From Eutreptiella sp. 'Long Island Sound 2002' (taxonomy: Eukaryota > Euglenozoa > Euglenophyceae > Eutreptiales > Eutreptiaceae), in NCBI GenBank assembly GCA_964036045.1, contig OZ038381.1:1454428-1518427 (forward strand): 64,000 bases of DNA, written 5' to 3'. Shown here piece by piece: positions 30,886 to 40,374 of this stretch; position 1 is the first letter of the stretch, and every line of letters begins with the position of its first letter. A program made the position numbers and the translations under genes. The notes below the pieces were generated by a model that was not told the DNA's origin, did not search any database, and saw only the letters and a list, made by a program, of their open reading frames with translations.

Positions 30886-33800
30886 ATTTTCCCCAAATTC
30901 CTGATCGACCATTACTTGATGTAGGGTCGCTTATCTCCTCTTCCCTGGATCCGGCAGCGGATCCTTCTGTTGTAGTGGACGAGGTTGGTGTACAGTCCAA
31001 GCACAGGGCCCGTCAGTTTGTCACAAAGTTGTGCGTCTCTGACTGCAAGGGAAATTTCCATCTCGCCACTTGTTTGTGTGACAATGGATCAGAGGTAAAT
31101 CTCCAATCCAATTCATTCTTACCCGACGACTGCGTGTTTGAATCGCCTCATCCTGTTACCCTCGAGGGAGTTTCTGGACATTCTCTCGCAGGTGGGCAAC
31201 GCGGTTGTTATATATCCACTCATTTGGTCGCTCAAGACCTTTGGGAGGAGCAAAATGTGGAAGAAGTTGTCCTTAAGGATGACTACTTCTATCGTGCCGA
31301 CATAAAGTATGACCTTTATTTGGGCCATCCTTGGCTTCGCAAGAACAGGGTAGCGCCCGTAGGTCATCGTCGTTGTTTTTTGCTGGAGTCAGGTCCCTTG
31401 GAGCGTCCTGAATTTCGTTTTTTGCACGCAGGGTTTAAAAGTGCAGAAGAATTTTTGAAGCAAAAGGTGACACCAAAATTTGGTGAAGATGTCACCATTG
31501 CAGAGGTGAATGGGAGTGCCGATTACTCCCAAGAGTTAGAATGTCTTCGTAGGGACTCCCAGCCACGACGCCCTTCGCGCTGGCACTCTTCATCCTACAG
31601 AGTTGTCGACAAATGGCGCGATGCAATTTGTGAATATTTTCATGAACACCATTCCTTTTGGCCCCAGTATGATGCCTTTGCTAACCGTATGAACAAGCGC
31701 TTTGACAAGCACTTTAGCGACGCTTGGACCCATAAATGGGACAAGAAGTTGTGGATTAATCCTCCGTTTCACTTAATCCAGCAGGTCATCCACAAAATCA
31801 AGCAAGATAAAACCCAGGCAATTTTAGTTGTGCCCTTGTGGGACGACAAGCCTTGGTTTCAGGAATTACAAGACATTTGTGTAGATTACATCGAACTTCC
31901 CAGGAAGATTAAGCTGTATGCCAGGGACGACACAGGTCCCCTGCCACAGCGGTCCTGGAGTTCGCTTGCATTCCTGGTGGATGGAAAGCTTTCTGACTCT
32001 AATTCTGCTGATTCTAGTACAGATTCCTGTGTTGGGTCTGAATCTGAGGTTGAGCGTGGTACTGATGATGAATCTATTTTTTCTGAATTTTGTCCGTCAG
32101 ATACCCAAGGTGATTCAACGTCCAATGGATCCGTCTCGTCTCCCTCTTCCCCAATACGGTCGACATCGAAAAGAATCTTCAGTGCACGGGCGAGGAAAAA
32201 TCTCCAATCGCGCCGCAAATTCAGAGTTTTTTATGAAAAACCCCCTGTGGAAGCTTTCATGGATCCTTTCGAGGAGCTGGATCACGAAGAGAATCTCTGG
32301 GATTTCGACACACGACCCACCTATCTTCAAGAGGCAGTTGATACGGACCTGTTTAGGGACATCCGTAAGAAGATTCTTCCTGCCAAAGCCGAAGAAGTCG
32401 CCAAAGTTTTCTCGACAGTAATTCCTGGCGATCAGGTGGACACTGAATTGTGTTCCAAGTCAAGAGAAAAGATTTTTGAGGAACGGAAGGACACAACCCT
32501 TTCAGGGAAGTTGATCAAAGACCCCCCTGTCCGTGGACAGTTCGGTGAAGCCTTCATCGAGCTTCGTGAAGGGTACAAGGCAAAAAAAAAGCGCCCTTAT
32601 GAAAATCATGGACATAAACATGAGATCCTCAGAAAAATCATCGAGAGGAATCTCAGGGAATTTGGTTGGCTTGAGGGTTGTATGACCAGCGAATGGTGCT
32701 GTTCACCCTTCACAGTCCCGAAGCCACCGCCTGCAGACCAGAACACCATTGATGGTTGGCGAATGGTTGTTGATTTTCGCAATCTCAACGCCGAAACCAA
32801 GGCGGATTCGCACCCCCTGCCCCTCATTGAGGAGGAAATCGCTAAGAGGGCAAGAGGTCGTTTGTTTTCTGTGCTGGATCTCCGTCACGGCTTTCACCAA
32901 ATGCCGTTGAGGAAGGACAGCCGACCGCTCACCTGTATGTGCACGCCATGTGGCCCAGTCCAATGGACCGTCATGCCCATGGGGCTGAAGAACGCCCCCT
33001 CATTTTTTCAAAGAATGATGGAGGATGTGCTGTTCACAACCCATCCTGAGCTTCGTGCCTTCGTGAGTGTGTACATAGATGACATAATCATCGCGACGGA
33101 GGGGGAGGGACTGACTGAAGCCGAGCTGGTGGCCCTACATGAGAAGCAGCTGAACCAAGTTTTGGACATTCTTGACGCCAATCAGCTGATTTGTGGGCCA
33201 AAGAAGGGAAAATTATTTTTAAAATCAGTCGAATTTTGTGGTTCTCTCCTCGAGAATGGCACTCGACGACCCAGTCCAGGGAAGCTCGTCGCTATTCAGA
33301 AGTGGAAGCGCCCTGAGACGATCACGGAGTTGAGAGGATTCCTGGGTTGTTGCAATTTTTACCACACTTTTGTACCGAATTATGCCAAATTTGCTGCCCC
33401 CCTCACTGAATTATTGAAGGTAGGGAGAGATGCGGGCAAGGCAGGTTCAAAGGTTCGTGTCAAGTGGACTGACGAGTGCGAGGAGGCCTTCCATCACTTG
33501 AAGGCAGCCCTCTGTGAAGTCGCCACGTTGCATGTGCCCCAATTTGACCGACCCTTCTACATTAGAACCGACGCTTCTAGGTACGCGATCGGAGCTGTTC
33601 TTGAACAGGTTGATGAGGCCACCGGCGATCATTACCCTCTTGCATTTTGGTCTCGGAAGCTAGCCCCACGCCAAATGCAATGGTCGCCGCGTGAGCAAGA
33701 GACTTACGCCATAATTTGCGCTCTAAAAAAGTACCAATCGTGGGTTGGCACCAATCGAGTCGAGGTCCTGACGGATCATCGATCTCTGGAGTATTGGGCC

Positions 33801-36029
33801 ACCGAACACATTGATACTGTCGCGAGCCCAGCTGGTCGACGGGCCAGATGGCACGAATTTCTCAGTCTGTTTGACCTCCATGTGTCGTATTTGCCTGGAA
33901 AACACAACACGGTAGCGGATGCTGTGAGCCGATGGGCTTACCCCGCCTCAGAGGGGCTGCAAAGTACCAACATCCATGGTACGGAGCAGGACCGCCATGT
34001 AATCATCGAATGGGATCAGGAAGAAAAGAAACTCATTCGACGTGCATGCATGCAGTGCGCTGTTAAACAGCACGCATTGCCGTGTCACGACATCACGGCC
34101 ATTTCAGATCCGGCGCATGCTCATGAGATCTGCACCAAAACACTGAAAGTCGTGGAAAAAGTCACCGATCCCTCCTCAGGGAGTGTGAAACGGTTTGACT
34201 ATACCCGACAAGTAAGTCGATTTTGGTTGATCCAGGGCATTAAGCGTCGAGATCCGGCCAAAACTCCACCCCTGCCTAAAGATTCCCTGATAATCCGTGA
34301 CTGGACGTCCGATTACCTGCAGGATCCCATGTTTAAAGAGGTCTTTGGAAATCTCAAATCCAAAGATGCTCACAAGGATGGGATTTTTCCTGAGTACTCG
34401 TTGGATGGGGGGAAGCTGTGGATGGAGGGTAAATTGTGTGTGCCAGACGCCCTAGCCCCCCGAGTGTTAAACTGGTGGCACAAATGGGAGTCCCCCCACG
34501 CACATGGCCGTCGATTGTGGTCGATGATTAAACATAGGTTGTTTGGCTCACGGCTATATACTCACTGCATGAAAGTAGCCGCCGGATGCGCCCAATGTGC
34601 TGTCTCGACGCCTCCCAGCGCGAAGAAGCACGGCCATCTGAGGCCTCATCCTATTCCGGAGCGCCTCTTTAACAGAGTCACCAGTGATTTCTTCTATCTC
34701 GGTGAGCTCGATGACGAAGAGTGCCATTGGACTAATAAAAAAGTCAATGGTGTGCTCCTCATTCAGTGCCGTCATTCCGGCTACATTCAAGTGTTGCCTT
34801 GCAACATTGAGTCGATGACTGGCAAGGCTGCCGCCAAATGGTGCGCGCAGACCTGGATGGGAGGTTGGGACGTCCCATCCGAGGTGGTGACGGATTCAGG
34901 CAAAGAGTACACCTCCGAATGGTGGAGAGAATTATGTGCTCGCCTTGGAATCCACCACCTGCGATGTGAAATCCACTCGCATCGAGCGCTGCCTGGCGAA
35001 AGAGCCGGCCGCTCAATTATTAATATGCTTCGTAAGGAGCTCGCGAGTGAAAAATATTTCCATTGGATGGAAGTTCTCTTCGCATTGCTTCGCCGTTACC
35101 ACAACACGCCTTTGTATCATGGCCTTTCTCCAAATGAAATTGTCTTTGGACGAAAGAAGTGTTGGTGGAACATGCCGTTGAATAATCCTTGCCCCTGTAA
35201 GGATGCTTCGCTGTTTTTGGATGAAGTCCAACGAGCAGATAAATCTGTGTCGAAATTAATCGAGAAGCATCAAGCTGACTGGCTTTGGGTTCAAAATCAA
35301 GGCCGAAAAAACCCCCACAATTTTGAAGTCGATGATCGAGTTTGGCTTCGAAAATCCGAAACCACCCTGGACGGAGATGACAAGCTTCTTCCCTTGTGGG
35401 AGGGGCCATTTGCTGTTACAGCGCGTCTTGGTGAGAACAGGTGGAGGATTCGTGTGGATGTCAGCAGGGAAATTGACGTTTCGGGCGATCGCCTCAAGAG
35501 AGAGATCCCCTCCCCCAAAGATCGAGTTAAACCCTTTTTTTGGACTGCGAAACACTTGTCTGATCGGGTCATCGAAGGGGGGAAGTACGAACTCAAGAGG
35601 ATTTTTGAAGCAAGACGTGACGCCAAGGGCGAATGGGAATTTCTGTGTGAGTGGAGGGGCTTTGATTCCAGTCACAACAACTGGGAACCAGCCCAATCTT
35701 TTGTCCATGGATACACCAAGGGGTTCATCGACTTCCTCAAGAAGCACCCCGAAATTGGTGTACTCCTGACAGATTGTTTGTCGAAACCAGACAGACAAGT
35801 GGAGAGCGACGGAAAAAGACCTGTGGTGAATCGAGATCCAGCCTTTTACGGCCCTCAGCAGCCACATTCCAGGGCTGATCCGTCGATCCCCCCTCCTGCG
35901 GTCAGGCCAGCCCAGGAGCCAAATGAGGACCAAGCTTCAAGTTCGGCCGCTGATTTGCAGCGCCCAAGCCGTACGAGGGCCAGGCCAGACAGGTTGGTGG
36001 TCACATGTATTCGTGCTTGGCCGAATTGA
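30846..36029 (+). CDS. pol: E2 Pol polyprotein
   Basis: Colinear with E1 Pol, offset 10,508 bases, and open throughout. It has the same domain order: DNGS protease, NPPF methyltransferase-like domain (N codon at 31758), YIDD RT, RNase H, zinc region, D-D-E integrase core, chromodomain. Differences are scattered substitutions, for example VADAVSRW in the RNase H tail where E1 has the more usual VADALSRW, and KYFHWME for KDFHWLE in integrase. Preserved frames in a copy older than E1 suggest selection or recent insertion. Together E1 and E2 allow functional conservation to be judged. Confidence 0.9.
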   Translation, partial: GSHENRSSPGDFRHFPQIPDRPLLDVGSLISSSLDPAADPSVVVDEVGVQSKHRARQFVTKLCVSDCKGNFHLATCLCDNGSEVNLQSNSFLPDDCVFESPHPVTLEGVSGHSLAGGQRGCYISTHLVAQDLWEEQNVEEVVLKDDYFYRADIKYDLYLGHPWLRKNRVAPVGHRRCFLLESGPLERPEFRFLHAGFKSAEEFLKQKVTPKFGEDVTIAEVNGSADYSQELECLRRDSQPRRPSRWHSSSYRVVDKWRDAICEYFHEHHSFWPQYDAFANRMNKRFDKHFSDAWTHKWDKKLWINPPFHLIQQVIHKIKQDKTQAILVVPLWDDKPWFQELQDICVDYIELPRKIKLYARDDTGPLPQRSWSSLAFLVDGKLSDSNSADSSTDSCVGSESEVERGTDDESIFSEFCPSDTQGDSTSNGSVSSPSSPIRSTSKRIFSARARKNLQSRRKFRVFYEKPPVEAFMDPFEELDHEENLWDFDTRPTYLQEAVDTDLFRDIRKKILPAKAEEVAKVFSTVIPGDQVDTELCSKSREKIFEERKDTTLSGKLIKDPPVRGQFGEAFIELREGYKAKKKRPYENHGHKHEILRKIIERNLREFGWLEGCMTSEWCCSPFTVPKPPPADQNTIDGWRMVVDFRNLNAETKADSHPLPLIEEEIAKRARGRLFSVLDLRHGFHQMPLRKDSRPLTCMCTPCGPVQWTVMPMGLKNAPSFFQRMMEDVLFTTHPELRAFVSVYIDDIIIATEGEGLTEAELVALHEKQLNQVLDILDANQLICGPKKGKLFLKSVEFCGSLLENGTRRPSPGKLVAIQKWKRPETITELRGFLGCCNFYHTFVPNYAKFAAPLTELLKVGRDAGKAGSKVRVKWTDECEEAFHHLKAALCEVATLHVPQFDRPFYIRTDASRYAIGAVLEQVDEATGDHYPLAFWSRKLAPRQMQWSPREQETYAIICALKKYQSWVGTNRVEVLTDHRSLEYWATEHIDTVASPAGRRARWHEFLSLFDLHVSYLPGKHNTVADAVSRWAYPASEGLQSTNIHGTEQDRHVIIEWDQEEKKLIRRACMQCAVKQHALPCHDITAISDPAHAHEICTKTLKVVEKVTDPSSGSVKRFDYTRQVSRFWLIQGIKRRDPAKTPPLPKDSLIIRDWTSDYLQDPMFKEVFGNLKSKDAHKDGIFPEYSLDGGKLWMEGKLCVPDALAPRVLNWWHKWESPHAHGRRLWSMIKHRLFGSRLYTHCMKVAAGCAQCAVSTPPSAKKHGHLRPHPIPERLFNRVTSDFFYLGELDDEECHWTNKKVNGVLLIQCRHSGYIQVLPCNIESMTGKAAAKWCAQTWMGGWDVPSEVVTDSGKEYTSEWWRELCARLGIHHLRCEIHSHRALPGERAGRSIINMLRKELASEKYFHWMEVLFALLRRYHNTPLYHGLSPNEIVFGRKKCWWNMPLNNPCPCKDASLFLDEVQRADKSVSKLIEKHQADWLWVQNQGRKNPHNFEVDDRVWLRKSETTLDGDDKLLPLWEGPFAVTARLGENRWRIRVDVSREIDVSGDRLKREIPSPKDRVKPFFWTAKHLSDRVIEGGKYELKRIFEARRDAKGEWEFLCEWRGFDSSHNNWEPAQSFVHGYTKGFIDFLKKHPEIGVLLTDCLSKPDRQVESDGKRPVVNRDPAFYGPQQPHSRADPSIPPPAVRPAQEPNEDQASSSAADLQRPSRTRARPDRLVVTCIRAWPN

Positions 36030-37673
36030 GGAAGCCATCCTACCACATTCTGCTCAATCCACTGTTCATTCTTTCTGTTTATGTCATGATGTGGAGAACT
36101 GCGAATGTTTGATAATTTGACGTCAATCAACTTTTCTTTGGTCTCCGTTCGGCAGACAAGGCGTAGATACGCTGACGGAGTGTGCTGCCGTGTTCAGAAA
36201 AAACCAAACTCAGGCTTAATTCAGGCAGATTCGGGGTAATCTTGTCTCTGTTGGTCTGTGCATCTTTTGAATTTGGCTACTCGTGCAGATGGAAGCAAAT
36301 GTACATAGTGCCAACGCCGGCCGGCGACATTCACCCCTACAGGCACCCCCTGTAGTACTGGCTGCACCAGATGCGACGCCAGGGACTCAGATCTCACCTT
36401 CATTTGCTGTGATGCTGACGCCAAAGTCCAGATTCAGATCCAGGATCCTCAAATTTGCCTTGAATTTTTCAGGTTTGTCCATCATTCTGCCACTGTTGTA
36501 CGAAACCCAGACGTCAATTATTCAGACAACCTTCAGATAGGAGCTCTAGGGACTTCTAAAAGCAACCTCTGAAGTCCGTAAGCTTCGTTGTATTTTTGGC
36601 ACACGCCAATGTGAGCTCAATCCGACCTGAAACTGTCGAGAATGGTGAATCCAAGTGTCTTGTGGGACTTCATCGAAAGATTGGCCTTGTCCAAGTCGAT
36701 TGACACCACCGCCACTGTAAATTCGGTGTCTCTCAGTTATATACTGTCAGTAAAGCGCCTTCAGAGAACCTTCGGCGCGTTACATGCCAAGGATCCAGGG
36801 CTATCATGTCCCATCATGATGCATCATCACATGATCCACATTTTGATGGAATCTGTTGGATGCTCGCGAACCAACGTGCCGGAAAGCACAATTGAGCTGA
36901 ATGAACGACAATATATATTAACTTTAGTCTAAACGAAAGTGTTAGTAGTTTCAGTTGTAGACATTCCGCTGCATTTCACCTCCATCTCAGGGAATTTACT
37001 CATTGTAGGACAATTTAGGTTGATTGCCTTGTCATCTCCCATCATTCCTCGAAGATCTGTTTAGATCTAAGTGAACAGAAAAACATCTTTACCTTCCGTG
37101 GTTCACTTAGGGTCTACAGACTACATCTGTATTTGTTTTTCCTCACTGTGATTGTCTCATCCCCTTAATCTCTGCTCAATTTGACTCTCAATCTTGCTCA
37201 ATTTTGTGATCATCCACCAGATGCGCTAATTCTGAGCCACATGCTGTACTTTTCAGAACGACAAAAGCGGGATAACACGATGTAGAGTTCGGCGAGGACA
37301 CCGTAGCGTGCCCGCGACAGCGAAACTGTGCCAGAGCGCTGAGATGTCACTCCAATTCTTGATCCCCCACTCAATCCATCAATAATCTACCTCATTCTCA
37401 ACCAATGCATGGTTTGGTATCGATTCTCGATACGTTTACATGCTTTTTAGCCCTTGACCTAATGTTTTACTGCACGGAGGACTGTTCGTCACTTCTCATT
37501 CTGTCTCATTTCAGGTTAATCCAGCCTGATTCAGTGCCAATTCAGCCCAAATCAGGTCAGATCAAGCAGATTTCGCCCCATCGAGGCTACATTTCTATGT
37601 TTTTCTGGGACTTACCCGCACTACGTTCTTCGTTGACGTAGCGACACACCCCAGTGTGTTTTTGGAGGGGGAG
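36030..37673 (+). other. E2 3' untranslated region and polypurine tract
   Basis: Colinear with the E1 region, with a modest number of substitutions and small indels. It carries the CTAAGTGAAC hairpin (37067-37110) and the tract GGAGGGGGAG (37664-37673). No gene seen. Confidence 0.8.
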
Positions 37674-38206
37674 TGTAAGTGCGGCTAGCCCCATCGGCTC
37701 AGATTTTCAGACATTCTGCCCAGATTGGCTACATTTTGGTCATTTTCTTTGCTTCGGCGGAATTGCCGCCTCGCAGCTCAGTCACAGGATATTTCCTATA
37801 TATTTTCTGATATGCCGGATTTGATTCCGCGGTCCATTTCCCGTAAATCCGCCGCGTTCCGCTATTTTAGCTGGAATCGCCATTTGCCGCTGGCGCGCGC
37901 TCGCGGGCCAGATCGGCCAAACATTTTTACATAATTGGATTATTTAAATCTTTTCAGACAGTTTTGGACACTCAGATGTATTTAGAATAATTCGCATCAA
38001 TTTTCTTCATAGACTGGGATTTTCTGCCGGACCACAATCAGCATGGACCTTGCTTCAGTTGTTGCTGCTCTCGCCTCTGTTGGTGTCCGTGTCTCCGGTC
38101 CTACCCCCAATAACAACATCCAGGAAGACTCCTCGCGTGCCTGCCCCACTGGTTCTGCCGGCCCCGAGCCCTCCGGCACCCACAACGACCCAGGGCAGCA
38201 CTTTCA
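37674..38206 (+). repeat. E2 3' LTR
   Basis: 533 bp, TGTAAG to CACTTTCA, followed by the CCCAC duplication and the rest of the E3 LTR. This right end defines the true LTR length and shows that the gag start lies within the LTR. Confidence 0.93.
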
Positions 38207-38516
38207 CCCACATTCCTAACCAGCACCATTACACCCAAAAGAGTGCACATGAAGTGCTTGATGCTATCTTGGAGGCTGGAGTCAGACCAGTTTTCATATA
38301 AAATCTTTTGTATTATCCATTTGTGATTGAATCTTTGTGTTGATACCTGCTTTGTCTATCTGCAGCCCTTCTGTGTTACACTGGATTTCCAACTATTCAT
38401 TTATTCGATCCACATCCTGTTCTTGCTCTACTTGCTCCTTTGGCTTTGGGATTTCACCATCAAAAACCTGCAGGATTTCATCAAAATCTATAGGGCACTA
38501 ATCAAGGACATCTTTC
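38207..38516 (+). repeat. CCCAC duplication and right piece of the E3 3' LTR
   Basis: 38207-38211 repeats 16668-16672. 38212-38516 continues the E3 LTR from ATTCCTAACC to GACATCTTTC, matching 12450-12750. Confidence 0.88.
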
Positions 38517-38517
38517 A

Positions 38518-40374
38518 CCGAATCCTGGGATCTAACCCTATCGTCTGGCTTTGTGACCAGGAACCTGTGAAGTCGTTTCAGAAGGGCCCACCACCAGACA
38601 AAGCAAAACTAAAGCGGTGGTGGACTAACCTGAACCAGTGCAGGCTGACAGTTCATCATATCCCCGGTATAAAAAATGAACTGTCTGACTATATATCGCG
38701 CAATAACTTCGATGCGCTTATAGGTGAGAGCTCTGAGGCACTCGCCAAAGAGGCTTTCCAGCGTATGGATGTCCAACTCGACCTGTCCATGCGCACTGCT
38801 GGAATCCTGGAGGGTTGGTGCATAACCGACTATCAGTCAGAGTATAAAGAAATTCTCCAAACCCTCAGCACGTGTCTCGAACCCCGTGTCATTGACAGGC
38901 ACCAGTGGTATAAAAACAACCAGTACCTCTTCTATGAGGACCGTATTGTTGTGCCTGAGGCACGACTGGATGGATGCCTACAGTGGTCCCATCTCAGTTC
39001 TGGTCACACTGGCGCTAATCGCTCAGTGGACTTCTTCCGTGAGTGTTTCTACTCTAGTCTAACCCTGACTGAACTGAGGTCTCGTATGCAGACCATTGTG
39101 GATGCTTGTGGCTGTCATGCCAGCAAGCAGAGCGACAGTAGGGATAGGGGACTGATTTCCAGCTTACCCATACCCTATTGTGCTAACTCTCTTCTCTATG
39201 TGGATTTCATCCACGGCCTACCACGCTTCGGCGGCTATGATAGTTGCCTAGTGGTCACCTGTGGCCTATCTCGCTTCACCCGTGTGTTCCCTTGCAATAA
39301 GAAAATCACAGGTGAGCAGACTGTGAAAATGTTGGTCGAACAATGGTTCGAACCCTATGGAGCACCTAAGCAGGTGCACTCTGATGAAGATGTACGCATC
39401 CGCAGTGACACTGGGTGGTACAAACGAGTGCTAACTGCCCTCAACGTGGAGGTAACCACGGGTGTGCCCTATACCCACACGTCCAACCCTCTCTGTGAGA
39501 GACAGAACGGTGTGGTGGAGCAAAACCTAAGAATCCTGATGAAGCAGGACCGTACCAAAGACTGGGTACGCCTAGGGCCCTGGGCAGTGCTGACCATGAA
39601 CTCACAGCGGAGCTCTCCTACGGGTTTCACCCCCCACGAACTGTTCCATGGAGGACGACCTGCTTGGTTCTTGAAAACCCCCTTTCCTGAGGACTTCAAG
39701 AGCCCTGTGGGAGATTGGCTGGAACACAAGCAGACTATGGCTAACCAGGCTGGGACTAACCTGAGACACGTTCGTGACCGTGAACTGAGCCGACGGAACC
39801 GCCTACGGCGAACTGCCAGCTTCAAGGTTGGTGACCTTGTCTTGGTTCACCATTCACGCCTACCCTCTGGCCATGTAACTGCCTACAGGACCCTTATTTT
39901 GGACCCTATCGTATCATCAGGATAGATGGATCCAGGATCCATGTCAGGTGCAGTCCACGTCTAGGTGGTGAACTGCTGTGTGCACCTAAACAGTTGAGGC
40001 ACTATCACTCCCCTGCCGATTTGTCCTTGGATGAGTGGCGCCTCAGCGACAGTGAGGTCGAGCGTATAGACCTAGAGAACGCTGCCAGTCCAGAGGAGCC
40101 AGACGAACTCGAAGAGATGACTGCCGATGAGATGGCAGTCGATGGTTACTACGTGGTTGCAGGTATTGCTCGCCACGAGTATAAACAGGGCTGGAAATTC
40201 CTAACCCTGTGGGATGGCTATGGGTTATCTGAGGCAACCTGGGAACCTATGTCAGCCTTCATACAACCAGATGGGAGTATCAACCCCATCTTCCGCACTT
40301 ACCTCGTTGAGAACAACGAGGGGCAGCTACTAACCCGTGCTGAGACTCTGTCCCAGCGTAGAAAGAAAAACTAA
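38518..40374 (+). pseudogene. E4 pol, right piece: RNase H end, integrase, chromodomain; one frameshift
   Basis: Resumes the RNase H frame of E4 (RILGSNPIVWLCDQEPVKSF, then HHIPGIKNELSDYISR). Next are an integrase zinc region (HLSSGHTGANRS...CGCHASK) and a D-D-E core: YVDFIHGLP, VHSDEDVRIRSDTGW, CERQNGVVEQNL. A target-domain-like segment FKVGDLVLVHHSRL follows. At about 39885 the frame shifts, and FGPYRIIRIDGSRIHV plus a C-terminal chromodomain (YYVVAGIARHEYKQGWKF..., TWEPMSAFI) are read in frame 1 to 40374. The first-frame stop is at 39923-39925. It was separated from its RT by the E3 insertion. Non-functional. Confidence 0.88.

Larger units (their letters stand above)
16673..38206 (+). mobile_element. 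E2: complete Ty3/gypsy chromodomain element, itself split by E1
   Basis: Begins TGTAAGTGCGG and ends CACTTTCA, flanked by the 5-bp duplication CCCAC at 16668-16672 and 38207-38211 inside the E3 LTR. Removing E1 and its 5-bp duplication leaves about 10.77 kb: 5' LTR (16673-16933 plus 27702-27973), primer site, gag, pol, 3' untranslated region, polypurine tract and 3' LTR (37674-38206). About seven differences separate its LTRs by eye. All coding frames are open apart from the gag/pol TAG. Confidence 0.93.
12041..38516 (+). mobile_element. E3: internally deleted Ty3/gypsy element inserted in RNase H of E4 (contains E2 and E1)
   Basis: Bounded by two ~705-bp LTRs of one family: 12041-12750, and 16271-16672 joined to 38212-38516. 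The flanks are CCGA at 12037-12040 and CCGA at 38518-38521, with the next base outward differing. Across the junctions the RNase H frame of E4 reads on (LSSQSR before, RILGSNPIVW after), which confirms an insertion. The internal region has a primer-binding-like site, a gag-like ORF and a 3' untranslated region, but no pol, so E3 is a non-autonomous deletion derivative of the E4 family. E2 later split its 3' LTR. Confidence 0.85.

Noticed and set aside
17302-36029. Simple tandem duplication of one gypsy element
   Set aside because: The split LTR pieces share type-specific bases with the E2 3' LTR and are separated by a clean CATAA duplication, which indicates insertion of E1 into E2.
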